From Apostichopus japonicus (taxonomy: Eukaryota; Echinodermata; Holothuroidea; Aspidochirotida; Stichopodidae), in the NCBI RefSeq assembly GCF_037975245.1, contig NC_092581.1, positions 11,621,303-11,685,302 on the forward strand: a stretch of DNA of 64,000 bases, written 5' to 3'. The notes beneath the pieces were generated by a model. It did not search any database. It was not told where the DNA came from and saw nothing but the letters and a program-made list of their open reading frames with translations. Positions 27,336 to 40,300 of this stretch are shown piece by piece. Positions within the stretch are counted from its first letter, which is position 1. Each line of letters starts with the position of its first letter. The position numbers and the translations under genes are program-made.

Positions 27336-29393
27336 AGATAGTTCTGATTAGTTCCTTCTTACCCATGACTTTTCTGTCCATCCAGGATTACATATCTAGT
27401 TAATTCATGAGTTTGTTTTACCTAGTAGATAGTAGACTATCTGGAGCAGGGATATCTCCATAGGTTGCCTGTGGACCAAATACTGCATGCAAAATATTTC
27501 ATGGATCTGACCAGCAACGGAAAACTCAACCATTATTTTGAACAAGTAGGATGTGAGGGATGTTAAATCTTAGACGAGAGCACCTTCCTCGTATACACAT
27601 TGTTAAAAAATCTAGATATAGTGGTATTTTAGTTCTCTCTTACTCTTTGCTTCAATCTGTTTATTCTCTGTCACTGTTAACTTAACTAGAGTTTATCTTT
27701 GATTGAACGTTCGTCTTGTTACCGAGCCCAGTTTAACTCCTTTGCCAACATGGGGGTATCACAGATAGCTTCCAATTTGTCCCGTTGCACAGAACTCTGG
27801 AGTGAGTCAAACGTCAGATTTACACATCAGCTCTGCAGATCACTGTATTTGTATCGTTTAGATCGAAAGACAAAATTGATGCAATAAAGATTTGTTTGTA
27901 TCCGATTTGGAAATTTGTTTGTATCAGATTTACGTCTTTATTTTGCTTCCGATGTGTAACATTTTGGATTGGCAAATGTTACAAAGTAAGACTTATGTAG
28001 ATGAGCAGAGCATTTCCCACCCTTCCACAATAAAAATTGCTCCAATGAAACGGTTGTCAATTCCAATTGAAAGTGAGGGGGGGGGTGTCATAAATGACTG
28101 AATATGGATAAAACTGAAGAAGTGTGTTGGTAATGCACACCACAAGCACATTGGTGCAAAGCCTTTATTGTGTGGGGTCCAGGGGACCGCCTTGCAAATT
28201 TCACATCAATAAGTTACTTAAAATATGATTTCAAACACCAGGGAATATCAACATTTATACATCATAATACAACTAACAAAAATTTGCAAAAAGCATTGAA
28301 AGACATCATAATTCCTGCCAAACCTAGTTACCATGGTGACCAATCCAACCACTTTTGAGACTTGTCTCCCTGCCATTCTGTGAATGGGTGTTTACGAGTG
28401 TATAACCCACTTCAAGTCGGAGTACAGCTCTTTCAGGTCTGGATTTACTAAAACCAAGAAATTAAACAAAGAGAGTAAGAGTACTGACAGAACACAAAAG
28501 GAAAAGGGTAGACAGAATTGTTCAACAGATGGAAGCCTACGAATATGTTCAGGAACTCAGACCAACTCTTAGTTTTTAAAAAAAAAAAATTTTTTTTATT
28601 AAACTCTCATTTTAGTACAAACAAAAACGACAATCAACATGTATCATCTTGCTTTGTAAACTCCAAAATAATTCAAATACATATAATCCCATGCAATGGG
28701 AAAGTATATCCTTTAGTAATGTTCAATGTTAATCCCCAATAAGTTTACCCAAGGCTCCCACTATTGTTCCCAATCATTTTTCATATTAGATCTAAATATG
28801 CATTTCTGTAAGCTAAAGTAACCTTCAAAAAGTCAAGCAACCCCAAAACAGATGGAATTTGTTTTTTCTGTTTACAATTAAAAGTATCATATTTCACTAG
28901 AATAACAATCAAATTAAACATACAGTCATGATTACAACCAAATAACTCTTAGTTGACTTCCTCTCCATGATATAATTTGGTGTTTACATTTTGAATAGCG
29001 GTTACTCTTTAAACTTGATTCTTCTTTTTGTTAGTTATAAAAGACTTTAATATGAGGACAATGGTTTCATGTTGTCCTCGTTAAATATTATCAATCAAAA
29101 GTAAAGAAGAAACTATCCTTTGATTGCAAATCTGATGATCTCTATAAACCAGGTTTCTGTTTGTCTTTGTTTTCTGTTCAAAACCTCAGGATGTTCAATT
29201 TCAAAGGTTTCTTAATTCAAATCAATACCGAGGAAGAACCCTTTTTTTATTGGTTTCCACGACTAAAATCGACTGTTTCAATAATTCTTCAAGAGTTTTG
29301 GAACATAGGTTTTACAGAACACTTGAAAAGGAATATTACATTGTGGGTTAAAAATATATTATATGATATTTACACAGAGCTTAATGCATGATG

Positions 29394-29582
29394 TACGGTG
29401 GCTTAATAGGGACATAGGTACGAAAAAAATTGAGATAAAAAGTCAAAATTTTGATTTATGAGGTTAAAAAAAAAGAGTCAAACTTTTTTACTTTAAAAGT
29501 CAAAATTTTGAGATAAAAAGACAAAATGTTGAGATTTGGGGACACTTCTTTTTTCCCCCTTTGTCCCTTTTTAGCCACCGTA
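29394..29582. mobile_element. TA-flanked MITE, Tc1/mariner-like
   Basis: 189 bp including the flanking TA pair. Inverted ends CGGTGGCTTAATAGGGACA and CGGTGGCTAAAAAGGGACA. The interior is A/T-rich with repeated AAAAGTCAAAATTTTGA-like units. TA flanks suggest Tc1/mariner; ATGATG also occurs on both sides and could be an alternative target duplication. Confidence 0.65.
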
Positions 29583-30604
29583 ATGATGCAAATGAGCATA
29601 GTACCCTGTGGTTACTGCTTGTCACTGAATACAGATCTTGGTTACATGAGTTGACATGTATAAAGCTTAATTCCACATCGTTTCCAGCCACTAACCAAAT
29701 ACTAACCCTTTCTACAGTTTTTGACTTAGCTGAACAAAATATAGGTCAATGATATATGTTGCCAAATTGAAATAGCTCAGTGTGACATCTTGATACTTGT
29801 TAAGAATGCCAAAGGCATCTTGGATATAGCCAACAGGATTAGCCATCCCTTTCCACATTTTAGAAAAGAACATTTCATACAATACTTCATACAAGAATTT
29901 TGCCAATTTAAATTCTTCCACATATTTGAACCTACATATCAATAATTAAGTTCAACCAGGCTTTACTATTTTTTGAGTTACCATGTTCTTAAGCCACGGT
30001 ATTAAGCACACATGGATACACCCACACTCACACAAATACATAAGATCACCATCAAACTATTTCCTTTTCTCTTTGGAAAGGAAACATGAAAGGAAAGAGA
30101 ATATTGCACTGATGATCCAGTATAAGGATGGATCGTTTCTTAAAGAATACAAATTCAACTGAAGAGATTTCTGTCACTTTCGGTAAACTAGAATAGCATG
30201 TTAACATTTGAGTTTAGCTGAGCTTAGTTAATTCCAAGGGTTAGGAAACAAACAAGAGATAATTTGAAGCCCTTCCCATGTGATGATCGAGGCTGAACAC
30301 CCCCGCTTATCTTTAACCTTCTCTTTGTTGATGAGTGTTCAGAGAATTATGAGGAAGTCCTGCACCTGGGACTGCCACTTGATGTCCCCTTCTGACAGAT
30401 AAGAGTGTACCAAAGCATCAGACCACTTTCTCAATTACTGAATAAGGTGACGGCACCCTCATTACACCATCACAGTGCAGCTATGGTACAACAAACTCGC
30501 TTTGAAACCACTGAAAGAACAACCAAATCCCTGTTCCCAATTCGCAACTCCACGGAAGACTCCACTCAACAGCACTGTAAAGCATCAATTTTGAATAGGT
30601 CTAG

Positions 30605-30690
30605 AGAGCCTGGTTCCTGGCCAGGATTTGAAATGGGAACCTAATGATTGTGGGGTGGACACTCAAACCACTTCACCATGCCTTCACCCT
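30605..30690 (-). mobile_element. tRNA-like SINE fragment
   Basis: On the minus strand a box A-like TGGTGAAGTGG is followed about 40 bp later by CATTTCAAATCC, a box B-like motif. Just past the 3' end of GET1. Could be a decayed tRNA pseudogene instead. Confidence 0.4.
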
Positions 30691-30849
30691 TTAACCGATG
30701 GGAGATATAAAGATGACCCATCAGTGATCTCACCGGACATTTGGAAAGTAACCACACCCAGACATTGTTGTTGCTATGGTTATCTCTCCATCTGCTTCCG
30801 CTAGTTTCCTGTCAAATTCGTCAGATAGTCCCATAATGGATTTTCACTA

Positions 30850-33719
30850 CTATGATTTCAATGTTTGTAATGTTTGACTTTTCAACAAGTGATGCATCTT
30901 CCTGATGACTAGCGAGCAGGCAATGACCCACCAAGTGACACCGATGGTTCCCGATTGACCCGAGGGGAAGGCTAAGACACGTCCCAGAGGCCACGTCCAA
31001 TCCTCTTTCAAATATACCATTGGATGCTCCTTGAAGCACCAGATTAACAAAACATAGCAAAATTTCTGAAAGAAGAGGAAAAAACATTATGACACGAAAA
31101 TACAAAACGATCGTCTAAGAAAGGAAATTATGATGAATATTCATGAAGCACTTGCATCCTTCAAATGGCTTTTATAAATTTCAGAGCAAAGTTCCCGTAA
31201 TATCACCACATCCAGTGACTGTGACTCAAAATTATATTGCAAATGACCAAACTAAATGACTAACTATTCAAGTCTGCCACCCAGGTAGATTTGCATACAA
31301 AGCAAGTTGGAACCACATATTGTACAATACGTTAAGTGAATTGGATATTTTTGACAGGAAGTTCAAAGTTTGGAACCACAGACAATGTTAAGTGAGTTGG
31401 AACTTTTTTTAAATGTTTGGCATGGTCTGTATCTTGAAACAAAAAGCGATACTGACGAACTGCAGTGCTCTAATCTTGTAATTTTTTTTACCAAAACCGA
31501 TGCAAAACATTGTTTTACAGAACTATTGATTGGGTAAAACTGTACTTACATGTAGAATATGTAAACCTATCTTCACTCCCCACTGGATGGTCACACTTAA
31601 TTTGAGGTTTGAACTTCCTGAGTAAAACAAAAAATAAACATATATATGAACAGATCAGAAGACAATAAAGGAATTCACACCACTTTTCATTTTTGCATAA
31701 TAACTCCAAAAATGCAATATTTACACCAATGCCACCAAATCATGTGCTTCTCTGAGTTCCAGGTTGAGAGAAAATGTTATTGGAATATTCTTTCAACCAA
31801 GGAGCAAGGGAAGGGGGGTGGGGGTGTTATGAGAGGAGAGGTCAGGGGCTACGGTCTAAGGCTCTGGGTCAATTTAGGAGGCCCAAGGAAACATGGGATG
31901 AATAATAATTTATTCTAATTTTCCTAATGTACTGAAAGAAAAATTCAGATGTCCATAAGCAGCCCTGTAGCATCCTTTTCTTCTCTGGGATCTCACATTT
32001 TTCTCGATCGGAAAGGGGGATTTAACATTAATTAATAAATCACATTCTAAGAGTGTCCTCCCTTCCTTCCTTCCTTGAAAAATACAAGATAAAGTACACA
32101 GCACCTAGAAGGGGACATGCAGATTACTCACTAATTAGATGTTAATTAAAGAGACTACAGTAACTGTCGAGTGGTGGTGACTGTATACATGAGCACAGGA
32201 TGACACAATTGAACAAAATGTGTGTATTAAGGTCATGACTCGCATGAATGAGGATGAAAATGTTACAGATTATCTGAAGTGTGTAGGATAAAATGAGATA
32301 TGAAAGGAAGTTACTGTACATGTGGCAAGTTATCAAATTATACCAATAAAGACTGATCGTACTTATCGAATTAAGTTCATCTGTAAGTTTATTTATCTTT
32401 CTCTGTAATTTGGCATGCTTTGCAAATTCTTCTTTCACATCTATTTCGTCTTGTTCTGCCTTCAACACTTTCAGCTCTGTTTGGAGGGAAACTTCTCTAG
32501 GAGTCTGTTGCTTTATAACTCTCAGTACCTAAAAGAAACAACAAGGTATAAAAAAATGGATTATCAATGATGCAAATTCATCAGACCAAGATGATATATA
32601 TCAGAAATTTGACAATTGAAATGATAAGCAAATACAATGAATGCTATTTCCATTGTTGGCATCTACCTTTAGGACCAATGTAACAATTTATGCTCTTGCT
32701 TAGTTGTATGCAACAGGTATTTGTTTTTCTTTCGAAATGTTATTATACTTCAATGCACAATTCACTGCAATATGTCATCAATGTATGATTGGTAAATGTT
32801 GGATATTTCTCTCAAACATCATTAGCCTACAAAAACATGTTCCCTGGATGGTTATAAAAATTGGAGAAGCACTGAAAAACGATGGTTAAAAATAAAACTT
32901 AAACTGCTTTGTATTTATACTGTATGTGTGTGTAAATTTATACAATCCAACTATTCACCATTGCTTTTGCTCTAAGTGATAAGAAGTTACTTTGTTACAA
33001 TAATAATCACATCCAATTATGAAATTTAGATGGCATACTGTAGGAGACATCATATAGAAACCAAGTAATAAAGGATCTTGTGAATTTCTGTGTTCTGCAT
33101 GTAATTTCTGTGTCTCTGTTTGGTCCGGTTTCTGGGCATATTGTTCTTCATTCAGAGCTCCTTGTCCTCATGCTAAAGCGCCTGCCACCCCCCCCCCCCA
33201 CCGTTATGTTAGAAATCACTTTGCAGAATGAATTTCAGTATTGTGCATGTATTTTAAGTGTCTGTTTGGTTTAACTTTTGATTCATGTGCTTTAATAATA
33301 GTTATTTGAAGTTTACTCATTACTACATAACTTTCTCTACTTACTACCTGTCTAGCCCTGAGTTTTTTTTCTTCAGAATTTGCATTTCCAAATTCAAGTT
33401 ATTTGTCGTTTCCTTTGTAAACTTATTTTTGTCTAGGCTTGTAACCTGCTAACTTGTAAGTTGTAGTCAGTTACGACTAACGTTAAGGTCTAACTAACCT
33501 TACGCCTAACGTAGCGACAACACACACTAAGTAAGAAATATTTACGCTTATTTATATAAAATACTTCTAGGACCTTACTGAGAACTTCGTCTAAAGGTAA
33601 TACGTATTTCATTGAATAGACAAATTAAATACCTGTTTACTGATCTTTGGAATTACTAATTTAAAGGTATACATTACGACGAGTAAGACAAGCACAAGTG
33701 CTGCCAAGGGGGCTGCCAT
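30850..33719 (-). CDS. GET1: GET1/WRB, guided entry of tail-anchored proteins factor 1
   Basis: ER-membrane receptor subunit that, with CAMLG/GET2, accepts tail-anchored proteins from the GET3 ATPase. Exons on the minus strand: 33719-33633, 32528-32363, 31617-31550, 31065-30850 including stop. Total 178 aa; human WRB has 174. An N-terminal membrane segment lies at about residues 3-24 (hydrophobic, rich in A, L and V). A charged coiled coil follows at about 30-85 (KEEFAKHAKLQRKINKLTDEL), the cytosolic GET3-binding region. Two further membrane segments follow; the last exon carries the family pattern GRVLAFPSGQSGTIGVTWW. Exon 2 ends at a weak donor, ATAA|GTACGA, chosen because it alone keeps phase with the next exon. 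The start ATG is 553 bp from the upstream in-frame ATG of the divergent APEX1 gene, so the two probably share a promoter region. Confidence 0.9.
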
Positions 33720-34271
33720 TTTATATTTTGCAGGATTGTCAGGGACAGTCGCCGATCGCAAGGTGAATATAGGCCGAAGTAAAACATGTCAATCACCTTC
33801 TTTCACCGAATTTTTTTTTTTCATTGTCTGTCACTGAGAAAAAATCCCAAATTACATTAAAGGACATACAATATGGACGAAATAAGATCAAAATCATTGG
33901 TATTTCTTAAAAAAAACTGTTTTGTTTTGAGTTAGAGAATGCCAGGAGAGGAGTTTGTCTCACAGACAGAATAAGTTAGTGTTGGCTGTTGGTCTGTCTA
34001 TGAGACCGAGTAGTCATTGTTGCTCTGCAAAACGAGTACATGCGTACATGATAATTTTGTTTGTGTATGAGGATAAAATGAGAAGGCACATGCTGTTCTG
34101 TTCAAGGTTAATACTGACTACCTACAACGCTTTCACAAATGCATGAATTATCTTTGTTTATACGGCGATATGCACACATGCATGCACACATGTGGACAAA
34201 GGTGCAGTGACGTAAAAGAAGGTTCCAACTAGTTCTGTCAGGGTTGCAAACTGGCTTCATTTATAAGTTTG
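33720..34271. promoter_or_regulatory. Putative bidirectional promoter region between GET1 and APEX1
   Basis: The divergent genes GET1 (minus, ATG at 33719) and APEX1 (plus, ATG at 34272 or 34386) leave about 0.55-0.67 kb for both 5' UTRs and promoters. No TATA box at a fixed distance was recognised. The call rests on gene geometry only. Confidence 0.5.
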
Positions 34272-34385
34272 ATGCAAGTATTACAGAAATCTCGCCAGAT
34301 ACTTGCTTACAGGTCGCTGATCACCCAAACATTAAATTTGAATCTAAAAGGAGAGTTTGACAGGCAACTTAAAGCTGCTTTCAAC

Positions 34386-37300
34386 ATGCCTAACGCCAAG
34401 AGGAAGGTAAGCTAGTCCCAGGCTATAGTAATACGACGAGCACCAATAATAATTAATACCATTACCATTACCAGGGTCTATGACTTAAGAGAGGCGATAG
34501 CTGTCAAATTTTACTTATTTAAATATAGCCCCTAGTTCATTTATTTTGCTGCCTAGCATATATTGTATATTCATTGAAATTTTTGAAGCAAGCATGATAC
34601 AAACTAGTTGATGGTCAATTTTCTTTTTAACATTTCTTTCCTGTAGTCAAGATTTACACAGTTCTTTGTTTGGTATAGCCTACTTTTGCTCTGACTTTTG
34701 AGTATGACAGACATACCATGCTAATTTTTATTCAGGTTAATTGATGCATACTGTACTTTGCGATCCAGGTATGAATGTTTATACAACACCCCCAAAGTAC
34801 TTTCTCTGTGTTATATTCCGTAGAGTACTAGAACTAAAGAAGACAATGGGGAAAGTAAAGCAAAGAAAGTGAAGACCACATCAGAAGCAGAGTCTGCAGT
34901 TGCTGAAAAGGTATAGTAAATTGTATTATTGTGTACAATGCTACCTAGTCATGCATAGGATACTACATAGGCCTAGTGCTTAGTAGCTAATAAGTGATAA
35001 GAATTTTTCAGATCATGCACCCCTTCTCAATTTGTGCTCAGATTCCATCTTGATATGTACCAGAACTTAATGAATGAGTTACAAACAAATTTCAGGCCCA
35101 TGTTTAATATATGTTTATTGTTAAAGGCCGGTGTAAATCAATGAAGATTTCTTAATTCCGTATTCCTGAACTCATTACTCCAAAGATTATTCAACGCAGA
35201 TGTAATGAGTCGATTCGTTTATTTTGCTGTGATATGTTATTATCTGCTATCATCTGATACAATCTGTTTGTCTGTCTGAGTGTCTGTCTGTCTGAATGTC
35301 TGTCTGACTGTCTGTCTGATAAATAAAATCTTTGGTTTTACACTGGAAAACACTTCTTGCTTGAATTCGTTCTTAATATCGACTGCACTCATATACCGGT
35401 ACATGACCGTAAAGACAGAACCAACGAAAACAACAAATTTCAAACACACGCACAAACACGCACACGCGTAGTAGCACTGCAACTTTACATGACGCACACT
35501 TCTTAACAATACACAAACAACACATCTTGTGAGCGCGTTTACAGGTGGACCACCAAAAGTCTAAAAAATATATCATATTACTTCTACCAGTAACAAAGCA
35601 GCTGCTGGAAGTTTTTGCTATGAAGTATTCACTGGATGTTCACCTCTCCTATGTGTCCCACATTATCCTCTGCCTTATTCTGGCAAATTTTGGAAGCTTT
35701 TAAGTCAGATAAAATCCACTAATCTGCATTTGGCAGTTCAGTTGGAATTATACATTTTTAATGTTGTCTGCCTAGATGTCTGGCATGTAGCTATTGAAAC
35801 AATCACCAGAGCTAGATGCAAAGCTGTTTTGTATTTGCACCTGCCAATAATTTACAACACTTACTCAACTAAGTATAGAAATTCAACAGTTAGATCAATT
35901 ATTTCTACTTATAAATTGCAGGTTGCAGACGACAGTGCAACAGAAACAAACTTTTCTCCAACTGAGAAGAAAACATCAGATGGCAGGTATGACTAATAAA
36001 AAAAAAGATGTTTAAGGGTGGGTTAAAATACAGATATAAAACATCTTCATAAGTTCATAGCCAATTCGGTATTTTCATTTCTGGAATTCCGATAAATGCA
36101 GCTCCCTTTACAGTATGTAGTTTCACAGTTAAATTTCTCAATGGAATTAAACCACTAGAAGACATGCAGATCAGGAGATGGTTTGTGCTAGTAGGATGTT
36201 TGGGGGATGGGGGAAGGAAAGAAGAACAAGGGGCATGAGAGAAGGGGGTTGGTAGGTTGTAGGTAAAGGGTGGGTAAGTATGTTGAATCAATAGCTTCTA
36301 TGGTATATCCAAAGAACACCTGTGTATGTAAGTATTTGGTAAATGTTTTGTGGATGGGAATTTAGGTTAATAATTTATATTACTTTCATAAATATATAGT
36401 TTTAAACTCTAACATCCAAAGCAAGTTATGCAAAAAGGTAAGCAAAAATAGGAAACCAACTAGATGATTACATTATCTTATAAAGTCTAAAAAATGTGTT
36501 ATCATCTTTTATTTCTGCATGGAGTCATTAAATTGTATCATTTGTTCTTAACAGAAGCAGTAATCTGAAATTGTCAGCTTGGAATGTTGGTGGCTTGAGA
36601 GCCTGGATGAAGGTAAAAGAGTCAGACAAATTCTTGCAAGTGAATTGTTATTTCAACTTATTTGTGTGTTTTCACATACTATACACTAAAAATTGTTTGC
36701 AAATGTAAACATAAAATACCAAGGGAAATTAGAAGACCTCGAATCTTGGAGGGACTGTGCGTGTCATAATAATTCATTAATTCTTTGCCAAGTGGAGGTT
36801 GATTGGAATAGGGAAAGGTGGAGAGGGGGAGACAAGTACAGTCTTGCTATTTAGTGCCACACAGTGGTATGCACATTATATAGAAATGGGGGGGGGGGTA
36901 TGGATGGTGGGGTTGAATTATAAATCTCCTTTGACTAATTCAGTTAGGGAAGAGCCAGAGGTGGATGAAGGATTTGACAAAGTAGGGAGTGGGGGGCTGT
37001 GGCCCTGGCATTGTGGAAGGGGAGGCTGGGTGTCCTCCCTTAGAAGAGAAATGAAAGTTTAGGTTCCTTGTGGTCCATTCTGAGGCGTATATCTAAATAC
37101 ATGGTTGTGCTAATAAATACTTTGAATACTTGCTCTGCCCTAACCCAGCCCCTTTTGCACATGCCAGTTGTGCCATAATTTTGTTGGAGTTTCTTTGTGT
37201 GTGAATGCTGTAGTTACAGTAACACTGTTTAAGAAGTTGCCACAGAACACTTAGTATGTGACTGATTGCTTATGTTGCTTGATGATGTCACATTTATACT

Positions 37301-40300
37301 TGCTCAAGTCTTCAGCCAGGTGACAAAATATTAAATCTGAAATAATTCTGAAATACTTAATTCAGATTTCATTTAACTTTTATTTTTTGGGGGGGGTGGT
37401 GGATGGGGGGAGGGCTATTCACTCCAAGCATCATTTAGGCCAATGACATTGGTAAGGTTTGCTTCTTCCTAAAAGTGACATATTTTACCATGGGTTAGTT
37501 AACCCTTACCATCTGGGAAAAAGAATGACATTATGTTTTATTCCTGAAATTCATAACAGAAAGATTGCCTGAGCTACATCACCCAGGAGGATGCAGACAT
37601 CTACATCCTTCAAGAGACCAAAATTCCAAACGATAAAGTACCAAAGGAAGCCAAAGTGGAAGGCTACTACACATATTGGAATGCCAGTACAGAGAAAGCT
37701 GGATATGCAGGATTAGCCTTGTATAGCAAAGAGAAACCTATCAATGTCACTTATGGCATTGGTAAGTATCATGGAGACTGCCCAGTCTGAGAGTACTTTA
37801 ATTTAATTTTTATTTTAATATAATGAGTATTTGTCAATCAATTCCCTGTAAGTAAAACACCAATAATTCAGGATTGAATTATTATTCACTTAAAAGGATT
37901 GTCTGGTGGGCCAAAGAAGTTACTTTAAAAAATAGTAAATAATTTTCCAAACATGTTGTCAAAGTATGAGAACGCTAATGTTGCGTTTGACAGAGAAACG
38001 ATTTTTTAATCGTTATGGATAGACATTTCAAATATGATTTGAACAGTACAATACGTGACGTCAGCTCTGCCATAGCAGATTGCGTCATAACCCACCCTCC
38101 GCACAGTACCTATACGGTAATCACAACAAAAACAGCGTTTGTATACAGATAAATTTCTTCCTTAATTTCCGGTGAAATTTCTTAAAAATTAGATATGTTT
38201 TCAAAAACTCCTTAAGCCGCCATGTACTTGATCGGTGGTTTCGTGGTCTTTGTGTAACACAAGGTAAATTTTAACAGCAGACTCTGAGTTGTTCAGGCTA
38301 TACATCCACTATCCAGCTCCAACGCGAAAAATGTTCGCATGTAGGCTATACTCAAACGTTGACAATCGGACAGTTCTGCGAAGCCTAAGCTTCTCAGTGC
38401 TACATTCTGCACTGACAACGATTCGATCAATTTCTTCAATAATTTCCGGTGAAATTTCTTATAAATTAGATATGATTTAAAAAACTCCTTAAGCCGCCAT
38501 ATATGTAGTAGATCGGTGGTTTCATGGTCTTTGTGTAACACAAGATAAGTTTTAACAGCAGGCTCTTCGTTGCTTATACATCGCGGTAAACCAGCTCCAG
38601 CGCGAAGAATGTTCGCGTGTATAGGCTACTCTAACGTTTACAATCGGACAGTTCTGCGATGACATCGATTCCGCCAAGTTTCATCTTTCGGTTTAACGAA
38701 TACTTTACAAGTTTCCTTTTACTGTTAATTTGATCCGTGAATTTTATTTCAGCGATTTCGAAGAACAGTTAATGAGCTGTGGTTTGAGTGTGAGTGTACT
38801 ATGTGTAACGCTATACAAGTACACCAACTGAGCATCGTAGTATATACGTTCGCGAGTATGTACTTTATATATATGAGGCAATCCAATGTGCTTACACGTG
38901 AGTTTATTTGCTGCGGAATTGGGAGTGCTAACTTCAAGTCGCCTGTTTTGCCTATCTGCAAGCACTACGTCAATCACCATATTTAAGCGTTCGAACAAAC
39001 GGTACTTTTGGTGAGAAACTGGTGAATTTGAAAACCAGATTTCTACAAGAAGAAAACGTCGAATGGGGACAATTTTTACATGGTTAGAAAGAGAAAAATA
39101 ATAACTACAAGGACAATGTATCAAATCTTCCACCAGACAATTCCTTTAATGATCAATAATTAATAATTTAATTCAGTATTTTGGACCAAAAATAACCAGT
39201 TTTGTCTACATTTTGTTGCTGATCATGTTTAAAGAAAACCTCACAACTTTGTTCTCTCAACCAAGTAATTCATTTGACATATTTTAGAGAAAACAGATTT
39301 TATTTTTTTATTGTTTTAATTATGGTACATGTTTTAGCACAATCCAGTGCTGGATTAAAACAGAATCTTGTTTTATGATCACTTTTCAATGGGTGATTTA
39401 GTTGAATAATTGTCTTACAATTCAGTGTTTTTCCAGTAAATAACAATTCGGAATAGATAACTGACCAGAAATTTAATTTTAGACCAATCTTGAAAGAGCA
39501 AACAAAATAATTTTTATCTATCGTCTGATCCAGTGACAAAATCAAAGATATTTTGAGTTAGGGAACCACGGAAGATCGCACTTGGCTGTAGGGGACAAAA
39601 TGGCATGATATATCAGAAATGAAAGTTTCTCACATAGTTGGTGTAAGTGTCAGTCTTTTGTAAAGGTTGTGCCTCTGTTTATGCAGTAATATTTTGATGA
39701 ATATGACATTTGCATCTTTTTCTGTGATTGCTTCGTTTAGGAGTCGAAAAACACGACAAAGAGGGACGTGTCATCGTGGCTGAATATGAGAAGTATTATG
39801 TGGTAGGAGCATGTAAGTAAGCTCTATCAAAGAGGTGTTTTTAGACAAATGGTAACTTTCACAAAATACTTGTCTCTTTTTACACAGTTAATTTTGAGAA
39901 TTATTTCAAAAATAACTCGTTTTGTAAATAGCAAGCTGTTTACATCTTGCTTTGCAATTTTTGAGATTGATAAAAATATGTTGTTATGATGAAGTAATGA
40001 AAATGTTATGATCCAAGAATGCTTTAGCACTCCATTTTGTATATATTGGTCTGTGTTTAAATCTTGCCTTCTTTGAGATGGATGAAATATGTTTTATGAT
40101 ATGAAGATATAAACGTTCTTTGTTCCAAGACTGCTTTACAAAGCATCTTTTCAGTCCAAATGACCAATTCCAGTATTGATGAAGTTATGGGCTACTCACT
40201 GGACTTCTTTACCCAAATGTTTGTTCTTCCTCAAAGATTGACAATCAAACTATAACTGAAGATATAAGCAATGATCACCTTGCATGTTAAATGGAAGACA

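Larger units (their letters stand above)
25856..30849. other. Intergenic region between the 3' ends of MRPL19 and GET1
   Basis: About 5 kb between converging genes, including both 3' UTRs. It holds an 85-bp minisatellite (26125-26485), a G-rich tract (27143-27245), a SINE-like piece after it, a TA-flanked MITE (29394-29582) and a minus-strand SINE-like piece (30605-30690). An AATAAA occurs at 27883-27888, 2 kb past the MRPL19 stop. No further coding exon was recognised. Confidence 0.5.

Noticed and set aside
28140-28205. GGGGTCCAGGGGACCGCC segment also found inverted near 15170-15190
   Set aside because: A short shared piece, perhaps a relic of the hAT element at 13765-15302, but with no ends or target duplication to define it.
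31550-36612. Shared peptide SSNLKLS in GET1 exon 3 and APEX1 exon 4
   Set aside because: The nucleotide sequences differ and both peptides align with their own families, so it is coincidence.
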